NCBI RefSeq assembly: GCF_024808255.1
Contig: NZ_JANTYS010000016.1
Coordinates: 87,752 to 151,751 of the forward strand
Reading direction: 5' to 3'
DNA length: 64,000 nt
DNA from: Mucilaginibacter dorajii
GTDB lineage: Bacteria > Bacteroidota > Bacteroidia > Sphingobacteriales > Sphingobacteriaceae
Below the pieces are notes generated by a model, which had not been told where the DNA came from, did not search any database, and saw only the letters and a program-made list of their open reading frames with translations. A program made the position numbers and the translations under genes. This document shows positions 36,901 to 43,760 of this stretch, one piece after another (positions within the stretch are counted from its first letter, which is position 1; the number at the start of each line of letters is the position of its first letter).

Positions 36901-37962
36901 TTTATTGCGCCGCGTACAGATGTGGAGAAATTGGTTGCCGATGTATGGTCGGAGTTTTTGGAGATCAAGAACATAGGCATTTATGATAACTTTTTTGAAC
37001 TGGGTGGCCACTCGCTGATTGCCGTGCAGGTAATGACACGCATAGAAAAGTTAACCGGCAAACGCCTGCCGCTTGCCACACTTTTTGAAAATTCTACGGT
37101 TGAAAAACTTGCATTGATGCTGGAAATGGACGGCAAATCAATCGTTTGGGATTCCCTGGTGCCTATTAAACCACAGGGCACTAAAATGCCTATCTACATT
37201 GTACATGGGGCTGGCCTAAACGTGTTACTATTTAACGCGCTTGCAATGAATATGGATGATGATCAGCCGGTTTACGGCCTTCAAGCCAAAGGCTTAAATG
37301 GCATTGATGAGCCCCTTAGCAATTTGCGTGATATAGCCGCGCATTACAATGCATCGATCATGGCGCAAAACCCCACAGGTCCGTACGCACTTGCCGGATA
37401 TTCTTTTGGTGGCATCATCGCTTTTGAAATGGCCAAACAGTTTGAAACCATAGGTAAAGAGGTAAAAATGCTGGCTATGTTTGATACTTATGCGTACCGC
37501 TCGCCGTATTTTGATCCGATGCCGATACAATACTACAAACGTGGCAAATTTTTTATGCGCAAGTTGGTTTACAACCTGTCATTTAAAGAAGGCGTTGCAC
37601 ATACCGTTGCCCAAAACGCTACCGGTGTTAAACGGCGTTTAACCCAAACTCTGTGGAAACTGGCCAACGACGAAAAGCAGGAAGGCTTTTTTGGCTACTC
37701 TAACAAGATAGATGAAATGAACATCCTTGCCGAAAAGAACTATCAGCTAAAGCCATATGACATAGCGGTAGAAGTATTCCGTGCGGAAGACCGTACTTTT
37801 TACCTCGATGATTTTGAATACATGGGCTGGAAACCCTATGCCTTAAAAGGTGTAAATGTTCACAAGATCCCGGGCAGCCACAATACTATATTTAAAGCGC
37901 CAAACGATAAGATTTTTGCGAGTATACTGCAAAACTGCCTTGATGAGGCGGCGAACAAATAG
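33934..37962 (+). CDS. NRPS module C-A-T-TE
   Basis: 1342 residues: condensation domain about 30-460 with HHIICDG at 158-164, adenylation about 485-985 (YTSGSTGNPKGV), carrier Ser1027 (ELGGHSL), thioesterase with Ser1157 (GYSFGG) and His1316 (PGSHNTIF). The pocket reads D-I-L-Q-L-G-V-I-W-K, one change from the common glycine code. It should condense the beta-amino acyl chain from the preceding hybrid with glycine and release it. Initiation appears to use TTG at 33934. The upstream gene ends three bases earlier in the same frame, so the two read as one synthase broken by a stop codon. The next in-frame ATG (residue 24) would cut into the conserved linker. Confidence 0.92.
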   Translation: MDTLYTYDTSPVDFDPFAGPELQMVAPATESQLEIWTSCLIGGDGANCAYNESFSLLLSGAFNHTAMVNALQDLAKRHQALRSCFSADGKYSCIYTNLPLDVDYQDLAEQSADDLQLFISNFNKVIALTPFDLVNGPLFKASLIKLSEHEHLLTLVAHHIICDGWSIGIMMQDLSKFYSAYAKEETIILPDAPLFSEYAAGQLAYEQTAEFKETEKYWLNEFKGSGHYVNLPADLPRPSVRTFKSHRDDFNLDPTLTLGLKKLGKTNGTSFVTTLLAAFEIFLQRLTGQDEVILGLPAAGQSATGTFRLVGHCVNLLALRSHPKADQTFRNYLKIRNSSILDAYDHQLYTFGSLLKKLNIARDASRIPLVPVMFNIDMGMDDDVAFYGLKHHLHSNPREFENFEIFVNISGRDEALVLEWSYNTQLFQASTIFNMMGEFEFLLRQLIADPDTLLGNIPLKNTDVLIRQLNIWNSTEAAYDKNKPLHKVISEHVDEFGNNVAVKFGQNTLTYQQLDSKANQFATLLINQGVKKGDKIAFAVDRAAEMVAVMLGIMKTGAIYIPLDPQFPLGRINYMLSDSAAVVLIVSKKHKNRYQSSAKEIVLEDAWASLNQYPATDPEIDLTGDDLVYILYTSGSTGNPKGVQINHSALINFLYSMQKVPGVSAGDKLLAVTTISFDISGLELFLPLISGAQVIIADSDTAKDGRALLDIIKNESVTIMQATPYTWRIMLEAGWDNSTPLKVLCGGEALPKELAERVVKQAASLWNVYGPTETTIWSTIKEIKADDELITVGRPIDNTSIYILDNFQNPLPAGIEGEIYIGGDGVAKGYLNQPVLTIEKFVNDPFLAIPGAKMYRTGDMGRFMANGEIECLGRIDSQIKIRGYRIEAGEIEYHLVNQHNVKEAVVIARPDKYGVDKLVAFIVIKDGYQGESDSAQIKGWRADLRSLLPDYMVPDDFIIIPAMPLTPNGKIDKKVLANQNTKLAESINLFIAPRTDVEKLVADVWSEFLEIKNIGIYDNFFELGGHSLIAVQVMTRIEKLTGKRLPLATLFENSTVEKLALMLEMDGKSIVWDSLVPIKPQGTKMPIYIVHGAGLNVLLFNALAMNMDDDQPVYGLQAKGLNGIDEPLSNLRDIAAHYNASIMAQNPTGPYALAGYSFGGIIAFEMAKQFETIGKEVKMLAMFDTYAYRSPYFDPMPIQYYKRGKFFMRKLVYNLSFKEGVAHTVAQNATGVKRRLTQTLWKLANDEKQEGFFGYSNKIDEMNILAEKNYQLKPYDIAVEVFRAEDRTFYLDDFEYMGWKPYALKGVNVHKIPGSHNTIFKAPNDKIFASILQNCLDEAANK

Positions 37963-37990
37963 GGGCTTAGAAAGGTGTTTTTTATTGAAT

Positions 37991-38020
37991 ATGTCATTGC
38001 GAGGCACGAAGCAATGACAT
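37991..38020. repeat. Palindromic repeat, ATGTCATTGC family
   Basis: ATGTCATTGC-GAGGCACGAA-GCAATGACAT, a perfect 10-bp inverted repeat, 28 bases after the NRPS stop. The left half and loop recur at 53735-53822 (CATGTCATTGCGAGGTAC), so it is a dispersed element. It may serve as terminator for the block. Confidence 0.75.
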
Positions 38021-38096
38021 GGTTTTAAGAAATTCGTTTTCTCTTTAAACTTAGCGAATTTTATTCCCAATAACCCACCTTCCCCTTCCATCCGCT

Positions 38097-38127
38097 TTGT
38101 GGGAAATAATTTCTTATACTAACTTCG
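38097..38127 (+). promoter_or_regulatory. Candidate promoter of the phosphopantetheinyl transferase gene
   Basis: TTG at 38097-38099, 20-base spacer, TAACTTCG at 38120-38127, one mismatch from TAnnTTTG. It lies only 4 bases before the ATG, so either the mRNA is leaderless or translation starts further in. Confidence 0.35.
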
Positions 38128-38131
38128 CAAC

Positions 38132-38860
38132 ATGGGTCAGGTTGAAGTTGAGATCGTTTTTTTGGAGGATATTGAATGGCAGGCTGAAAATCAGTGTGGG
38201 TTTAATTTAAACACAGGCGTTGATGTATGGCGAATTAATATTGCAAACCAATTAACTGATATGGAACGTTTTTCAACCATATTACAGCCCGACGAAGTTG
38301 CCCGCGCTAATCGTTACATTCAGGAAAAAGACCGAATAAGATTTATTGTAAGCCGCGCCGGTTTACGAACAATACTGGCTAAATACCTACACCTGGATGC
38401 CCCCGCAATAACATTTAAAGCCAACGCAAACAGAAAACCCTACATTGAGGGATCTGATTTGAAATATAACGTATCCCATACCAACGACTGGGTTTTGATC
38501 GCGATAGCTAATACCGATGTGGGGGTGGATACCGAAAAGATAGATCCTGCTTTTGATTTCCCTTCAATTTTACCTGATTATTTTAGTCCGGCGGAAACCG
38601 TTTTTATAGGGCACTCTCCAGAAAACTTCTTTTTATTGTGGACCAGAAAAGAAGCCTTAACCAAAGCTACCAGCCAGGGACTTGATGAAAATCTAAAACA
38701 AATACCAAGTTTGGGAGGCCTGCAATTTGCAGATAATAGTTTATTGTTAACCGACAAAAACTGGAATGTAAATAGCTTTAAATTAGACGACCGGAGTTTT
38801 GGAACTATAGTGACCGGGCAAAACGCAAAAGAATTGCGTTTTTTTAACGCTGATCTATAG
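38132..38860 (+). CDS. 4'-phosphopantetheinyl transferase (Sfp type)
   Basis: 242 residues with the Sfp-type motifs: RKPYIEGSDLKYNVSHTND (motif with the conserved N-x-S-H), VGVDTEKID with the magnesium-binding Asp, and FFLLWTRKEALTKA with the W-x-x-K-E-A core. It transfers phosphopantetheine from coenzyme A to carrier-domain serines. The four carrier domains upstream (Ser567, Ser559, Ser1554, Ser1027 of their proteins) need such an enzyme, so it very likely activates them. The first 30 residues, before VDVWRINIA, are variable, so the start could lie downstream of the ATG used. Confidence 0.92.
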   Translation: MGQVEVEIVFLEDIEWQAENQCGFNLNTGVDVWRINIANQLTDMERFSTILQPDEVARANRYIQEKDRIRFIVSRAGLRTILAKYLHLDAPAITFKANANRKPYIEGSDLKYNVSHTNDWVLIAIANTDVGVDTEKIDPAFDFPSILPDYFSPAETVFIGHSPENFFLLWTRKEALTKATSQGLDENLKQIPSLGGLQFADNSLLLTDKNWNVNSFKLDDRSFGTIVTGQNAKELRFFNADL

Positions 38861-38864
38861 CTGA

Positions 38865-39590
38865 CTATTTGCTCTTAAACAACCCGTATTTCAGGATACA
38901 GTAAATAGCTCGTACACCGTCCTTCCATCCTATTTTTTTTCCTTCTTCGTAAGTACGGCCATAGTAAGAAATGCCCACTTCGTAGATCCTGATCTTGGGG
39001 ATTCGGGCTATCTTGATAGTCACTTCCGGTTCAAAACCAAAACGTTTTTCGGTAAGTTGAATACCCTGTATCATTTTGGTGTCAAACAATTTATAGCAGG
39101 TTTCCATATCTGTTAAGTTCAGGTTACTGAACATGTTGGAGGCAAAAGTAAGCCAGCGATTACCAATAGTGTGCCAAAAGAACAGGATGCGGTGTGGATT
39201 ACTCCCCATAAACCTCGATCCGTAAACCACATCGGCAAAGCCATTGATCACAGGTTTAAGCAAATCATTATATTCAAATGGATCGTATTCCAGGTCGGCA
39301 TCCTGGATAATGAGATATTCGCCGGTAGCTTTTGAGATTCCTGTATGTAAGGCCGCGCCTTTACCTTTATTTACTTCGTGCTTAAAGTACAGGATGTCAA
39401 GTTCGGGATTAGCGTGCTGATAAGCGTTAATTGCAAACTCGGTATTATCGTTTGAACAATCGTTTACTATAATTACTTCCCTCTCAATATCATTAGTAAG
39501 GGCTACCGATTTAATTTTATCTAAAATCAGGTGTATGGTGTTACCTTCGTTATAAGCAGGGATAATAATTGATAGTTTTTGTATGGCCAT
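38865..39590 (-). CDS. GT2 glycosyltransferase (dolichyl-phosphate-mannose-synthase-like)
   Basis: 241 residues, a soluble GT-A enzyme: LSIIIPAYNEGNTIHLILDK, VNDCSNDNT, NKGKGAALHTGI and the DxD motif in IIQDADLEYDP, then VYGSRF. This matches the DPM1/UDP-glucose-undecaprenyl-phosphate group that makes polyprenyl-phosphate sugars. It has no C-terminal membrane helices. It converges on the transferase gene with 4 bases between stops, so it marks the right boundary of the co-directional block. It may supply a lipid-linked sugar for glycan decoration, but independent roles are equally possible. Confidence 0.87.
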   Translation of the reverse strand: MAIQKLSIIIPAYNEGNTIHLILDKIKSVALTNDIEREVIIVNDCSNDNTEFAINAYQHANPELDILYFKHEVNKGKGAALHTGISKATGEYLIIQDADLEYDPFEYNDLLKPVINGFADVVYGSRFMGSNPHRILFFWHTIGNRWLTFASNMFSNLNLTDMETCYKLFDTKMIQGIQLTEKRFGFEPEVTIKIARIPKIRIYEVGISYYGRTYEEGKKIGWKDGVRAIYCILKYGLFKSK

Positions 39591-39672
39591 TATTGTATTT
39601 AATCAAACTATATGATAGCCAGGTATTGTGGCTATATAGCGCTTTAATATATCTTTATTGAAAATATTATTA

Positions 39673-42063
39673 ATGCAAACCGTTTTAACGCGAATCAAAA
39701 CTTACTTAAAAAAACCAAAAGTAATACTTATACTGGTAATCCTGTTTGCTTTAACCCTGCTATTTGCGTTTTGTTTGCCAAACCCCCTCTTCAAAAGCCC
39801 CACATCGTACGTAATTGACGATGATGAAGGCCAGTTATTAGGCGCATCCATAGCCCAGGATGGGCAGTGGCGCTTTCCCTATAACGATAGTGTACCCGAA
39901 AAGTTCAAGCAATGCATTATCGCTTTTGAAGATAAACGCTTTGAACACCACCCCGGTTTTGATCCGCTGGCTTTTGGGCGGGCGCTTAAACAAAACATCA
40001 CATCAAAAAAAGTAACCAGCGGCGGCAGTACCTTAACCATGCAGGTGATCAGGCTGGCAACCCGGCATAAACGCAACATCTGGAATAAGTTCCTGGAGAT
40101 ATTTATGGCCTTGCGCCTGGAACTTACGCACAGCAAAAAGGAGGTTTTAGCGCTTTACGCCAGCAATGCCCCCTTCGGCACCAATGTGATTGGATTGGAT
40201 GCTGCTTCATGGCGATATTTTGGTCGTAGTCCGGACAAACTTTCCTGGGGCGAAATGGCTGCTATGGCGGTTTTGCCAAACTCGCCATCGCTGGTACACC
40301 CCGGCAGGAACAGGCTCATTCTCCAAAAAAAAAGGAACCTGCTGCTCACCCGGTTATATAAGCAAGGTATAATTGATAGCACCACCGCCAACCTGGCTAA
40401 ATTAGAGCCGGTGCCCGAGCGGCCTGTGCCACTCCCATCGCTTGCCCCGCACCTGTTACAACGTTTTAAAAACGACTATAAGGCAAAACCCGTTGGTGAT
40501 ACACGCATCCAAACCAGCATAAAAGCGGCACTACAACAGCAGGTAAATGATATTTTAGAACAGCATCACCAGGTTTTAAAAGCCAATGATATCAATAACA
40601 TTGCCGCCATTGTATTGGATGTGGAAACCGGCCAAACCCTGGCCTATGCCGGCAACATCACTCACCACGAAGATCCGCAGATGGAGAGTGATGTGGATGT
40701 TATTGATGCGCCACGCAGTCCCGGCAGTACGTTAAAGCCTTTGCTATATGCATCTATGCTGCACAGTGGCCTGATATTACCCAACAGTTTACTGCCCGAT
40801 GTACCTACCCTGATAGCTGGCTATCATCCCGAGAATTTTGATTTAGGGTACGACGGCGCTGTGCCCGCCTCAAGGGCGTTATCGCGCTCCCTTAATGTGC
40901 CGGCCGTAAAAATGCTGCAGCAATTTAAGTACGAACGTTTTTATGATTTTTTACATAAAGCAGGCATCACCACCTTGACTAAACCGGCAGACCATTATGG
41001 CCTCTCGTTAATATTAGGCGGCGGCGAAAATACTTTATGGGAATTGAGCGGCGCTTACGCTGATATGGCCCGGGTACTGAATCATTATACCACTAACAAG
41101 GGATTATACAACCCGTTAGACTTTCATAGCCCGGTTTACAGCAGACAACCCGTTATAAAACCCGAACTGGAAAAATCGGGCCTATTGGATGCAGCTTCTA
41201 TCTATTACACTTTCCAGGCGATGGAGGAAGTAATGCGCCCCGGCGAAGAAATGTTGTGGCAGCAATTCAGCTCCACCCAACGGGTGGCCTGGAAAACAGG
41301 CACCAGTTTTGGCTTTAGGGACGGCTGGGCCATTGGCATTACCCCAAGATACGTAGTTGGTGTTTGGGTGGGCAACACCGATGGCGAAGGCAGGCCGGGA
41401 TTAACAGGCATCAACACCGCTGCCCCTGCCCTGTTCGAAATATTTAGGCTACTGCCAATAGCACGCGATTGGTTTGAAATGCCTACCGGCGAAATGGTAC
41501 GGATAGCAGTATGTCACCAAAGCGGGTATCGTGCCGGGCAGTATTGCGAGGATGTGGATGATATGATGGTGCCTAAAAGTGGATTGAAAGCCCCTGTTTG
41601 TCCATATCACCAGCTTATCCACCTATCTGTCGATGGCAAATACCAGGTTAACGGCAATTGCGAATCGCCGGATAATATGATCAACAAAAAATGGTTTGTG
41701 CTGCCTCCTTCTATGGAATATTATTACAAGGCCCGTAATTATCAATACCACGTATTGCCGCCATTTAGGGACGGTTGCACCCAAGCCGAAAATGGCAACA
41801 CCATGGAAGTGATCTACCCGAAAGATGGCGCTAAAATATACGTTCCGCTTGAAGCCGACGGGACCCGTGGCCGGATGATTTGCAACGCCGCCCATCGTTT
41901 ACCCGGTATGAAGATCTTCTGGCACCTGGACGATCAGTACGTGGGCGAAACCAAAGATTTTCACCAAATGGCTTTAAACCCGCCGCCGGGTAAACATATA
42001 CTTACTTTGGTAGATGGTAATGGTAATACGGTAAATATTGGCTTTGAAATATTGAGTAAGTGA
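39673..42063 (+). CDS. pbpC: Penicillin-binding protein 1C (transglycosylase/transpeptidase)
   Basis: 796 residues. A short cytoplasmic N-terminus and membrane helix (about 18-37) precede a GT51 transglycosylase with catalytic Glu86 in FEDKRFEHHPGFD and GGSTLTMQV. The transpeptidase has Ser352-x-x-Lys (SPGSTLKP), an SLN motif in RSLNVPAVK and KTGT in WKTGTSFGF. A C-terminal BiPBP_C-type domain follows from about 700. It polymerises and cross-links peptidoglycan in the periplasm. The frame opens with TTG at 39658, but ATG at 39673 is more likely. The usual alpha-2-macroglobulin partner is not adjacent. The stop codon falls inside a heptamer tandem repeat. Confidence 0.92.
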   Translation: MQTVLTRIKTYLKKPKVILILVILFALTLLFAFCLPNPLFKSPTSYVIDDDEGQLLGASIAQDGQWRFPYNDSVPEKFKQCIIAFEDKRFEHHPGFDPLAFGRALKQNITSKKVTSGGSTLTMQVIRLATRHKRNIWNKFLEIFMALRLELTHSKKEVLALYASNAPFGTNVIGLDAASWRYFGRSPDKLSWGEMAAMAVLPNSPSLVHPGRNRLILQKKRNLLLTRLYKQGIIDSTTANLAKLEPVPERPVPLPSLAPHLLQRFKNDYKAKPVGDTRIQTSIKAALQQQVNDILEQHHQVLKANDINNIAAIVLDVETGQTLAYAGNITHHEDPQMESDVDVIDAPRSPGSTLKPLLYASMLHSGLILPNSLLPDVPTLIAGYHPENFDLGYDGAVPASRALSRSLNVPAVKMLQQFKYERFYDFLHKAGITTLTKPADHYGLSLILGGGENTLWELSGAYADMARVLNHYTTNKGLYNPLDFHSPVYSRQPVIKPELEKSGLLDAASIYYTFQAMEEVMRPGEEMLWQQFSSTQRVAWKTGTSFGFRDGWAIGITPRYVVGVWVGNTDGEGRPGLTGINTAAPALFEIFRLLPIARDWFEMPTGEMVRIAVCHQSGYRAGQYCEDVDDMMVPKSGLKAPVCPYHQLIHLSVDGKYQVNGNCESPDNMINKKWFVLPPSMEYYYKARNYQYHVLPPFRDGCTQAENGNTMEVIYPKDGAKIYVPLEADGTRGRMICNAAHRLPGMKIFWHLDDQYVGETKDFHQMALNPPPGKHILTLVDGNGNTVNIGFEILSK

Positions 42064-42149
42064 GGTGTGAGGTGTGAGGTGTGAGGTGTGAGGTGTGAGG
42101 TGTGAGGTGTGAGGTGTGAGGTGTGAGGTGTGAGGTGTGAGGTGTGAGG
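42062..42149. repeat. Heptamer tandem repeat (GAGGTGT), about 12.6 copies
   Basis: An uninterrupted run of GAGGTGT units. The first G and A are also the last two bases of the PBP1C stop codon TGA. No unit differs until the final base. Perfect short repeats are prone to copy-number change. Any length change lies after the stop codon, so PBP1C is not altered, but the spacing to the downstream sigma-type promoter would change. Confidence 0.95.
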
Positions 42150-42181
42150 CTTATTTCTTCGAAATAATATATAGGTTTTTA

Positions 42182-42207
42182 CCCAACGTTTTTTTTGATT
42201 GATACGA
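42182..42207 (+). promoter_or_regulatory. Candidate ECF-sigma promoter of the lipoprotein gene
   Basis: CCCAACGTTT at 42182-42191, an 11-base spacer, and TACGA at 42203-42207. The same two boxes with the same spacing precede the ECF sigma gene (43108-43133), and the five to six T/A bases before the first box also match. Distance between boxes suits an ECF -35/-10 pair. The leader to the ATG would be about 27 bases. Confidence 0.6.
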
Positions 42208-42239
42208 TGATGCAATAAAGAACATTAATCAATTTAAAA

Positions 42240-42998
42240 ATGAAAAACTTCACCTACATTATCCTTGCTTTATTAGCTGCATTCTTCATTATTTCGGGAT
42301 GCAGTAAAATTGCCGATCCGGCCAACAATGGAAAAATTGTAGCCAGCAAAACTGAACTAAAGATCAACGAACGCGATTCTTTGGTTTTTGTTGGCGCAAC
42401 CGGTACCGATACTACATCGTGGTCGGTTATACCGGCGGGCTTTAACTACAAAACCGCCAAAAAGAATGCCGCCCTTATTGCTTTTACCAAAGCCGGCAGC
42501 TATACGGTTACAGCAACCCACAACGGGTTGTTGCCCGCCAGCATTGTTATTAAAGTAAGTACCGACTCGGTGTCAAACCCTTCGGACACTACCACATTTG
42601 TCCCACTCACCGGCGACCAAATTACTTTACAAGCAGGCTATTATAAAAGCGCTAAAAGCGATAGCGCCGGCATTACGTTTAGTGCGCACACTAAAAACAA
42701 CTACTGCTCAAACGGAATTTTTCGGTTTAACGCCAGTGTTGATGCCAGTAATAATTACACCATTAACCTGCTCAACATCCAGGAGCCTAAAATTTGCAGG
42801 GGTACAACAGATCATCCAATTACTTCAAATGGAGTTATTTTAACAAAAGGTAGTCTGCAAAATGGAACTTATCCAATTAAAGTTACTTTAAACGGAACTG
42901 ATTACACCGGGCACATTGTTGTTACAAGCGCTACTATTACTTTTGATTGGAGTTATACAACCGGGGTATTGATAACACCTAAAATAATTAACAGGTAA
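42240..42998 (+). CDS. Putative lipoprotein with Ig-like N-terminal region
   Basis: 252 residues. A signal peptide with a lipobox ending FIISGC at residue 21 marks a lipoprotein. Residues about 35-105 (VASKTELKINERDSLVF, then AGSYTVTATHN) look like an Ig-like beta sandwich. A Ser/Thr linker follows, and the rest is a second beta-rich domain with three cysteines. No family is recognised for the second domain. It is the first target of a promoter it shares with the ECF sigma gene 175 bases downstream, so it probably belongs to that sigma's envelope regulon. Ends before a clear terminator. Confidence 0.75.
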   Translation: MKNFTYIILALLAAFFIISGCSKIADPANNGKIVASKTELKINERDSLVFVGATGTDTTSWSVIPAGFNYKTAKKNAALIAFTKAGSYTVTATHNGLLPASIVIKVSTDSVSNPSDTTTFVPLTGDQITLQAGYYKSAKSDSAGITFSAHTKNNYCSNGIFRFNASVDASNNYTINLLNIQEPKICRGTTDHPITSNGVILTKGSLQNGTYPIKVTLNGTDYTGHIVVTSATITFDWSYTTGVLITPKIINR

Positions 42999-43015
42999 TT
43001 AAAATAATATCTGAT

Positions 43016-43051
43016 AAGAGAGATCGGTCATTTTTAAAACTGATCTCTCTT
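43016..43051 (+). terminator. Intrinsic terminator of the lipoprotein gene
   Basis: AAGAGAGATC / GATCTCTCTT, a perfect 10-bp stem around a T-rich loop, 18 bases after the stop. It separates the lipoprotein from the sigma operon, implying that each uses its own copy of the shared promoter. Confidence 0.8.
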
Positions 43052-43107
43052 TAAGTTGGTGTATCTTATGCCCGCTTTGGTAAATAGTAAAAATATTTTT
43101 CTTTTTA

Positions 43108-43133
43108 CCCAACGTTTGGTGCTCCGTGTACGA
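43108..43133 (+). promoter_or_regulatory. Candidate autoregulated ECF-sigma promoter
   Basis: CCCAACGTTT at 43108-43117, an 11-base spacer, TACGA at 43129-43133; matches the site at 42182-42207 in both boxes and in spacing. It lies 39 bases before the sigma gene, as expected if the sigma factor transcribes its own operon. Confidence 0.6.
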
Positions 43134-43172
43134 AGAGCGTTTTACAGGCACTTATAAGTGCGATTTTTTTGA

Positions 43173-43760
43173 ATGGATCTACCCAAAAAACAGGCAGAAA
43201 AGCTGGTAAAAGGATGTGTTGATAACGACCGAACGGCGCAGGAAACCTTGTACAAGCTGTTTCATGCCGATATGCTCCGCGTATGCTATAACTATTTGCC
43301 AGATAAAGAATTGGCTAAAGAAGCCTTTAATGCCGGATTTTTAAAGGTTTTTGTATCCTTAAAAAACTTTGATCTCACCAAAGGCGAGTTAGGTGGCTGG
43401 ATAAGAAAGATCATGATCTACACCTCAATAGATCTGTGCCGAAAAGAATTGAAATTCAACACCAATAACACCACCGAGATTAGAGAAGACGATCATTTTA
43501 TTACGCCATCTGTTTTAGAAAAACTGCAGTTCGAAGATATCCTGCAAAACATCCGCACTTTGCCGCTGGCAACCCAAACCGTTTTTAACCTATCTGTATT
43601 GGATGGTTTTACCCATAAAGAAATAGGCGAACAATTAAATATAAGTGAGGGCACATCGCGCTGGCACTTAGCCGAAGCTAAAAGAAAATTAAGATCACTG
43701 CTTGAACCAACTGCAGAACAAAACAATCAGCCGAAAGAAAGGAGTGAAAAAACAAAATGA
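43173..43760 (+). CDS. ECF RNA polymerase sigma factor
   Basis: 195 residues with sigma-70 region 2 (about 25-90; ADMLRVCYNYLPDKELAKEA, then FVSLKNFD and GWIRKIMIYTSIDLCRK) and region 4 (about 120-175; LPLATQTVFNLSVLDGFTHK followed by EIGEQLNISEGTSRWHLAEA). There is no region 3, as expected for the ECF group. The C-terminal tail is polar and poorly ordered. It overlaps the next gene by 4 bases (ATGA), a typical sigma/partner arrangement. A two-box motif before this gene and before the lipoprotein gene suggests autoregulation. Confidence 0.9.
   Translation: MDLPKKQAEKLVKGCVDNDRTAQETLYKLFHADMLRVCYNYLPDKELAKEAFNAGFLKVFVSLKNFDLTKGELGGWIRKIMIYTSIDLCRKELKFNTNNTTEIREDDHFITPSVLEKLQFEDILQNIRTLPLATQTVFNLSVLDGFTHKEIGEQLNISEGTSRWHLAEAKRKLRSLLEPTAEQNNQPKERSEKTK

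Noticed and set aside
42062..42149. CRISPR-like array
   Set aside because: Contiguous 7-base units with no spacers; a simple tandem repeat, not CRISPR. No cas genes are present.
41961..42215. Minus-strand frame with HTSHLTP repeats
   Set aside because: Produced by the GAGGTGT tandem repeat read in reverse; not a protein.
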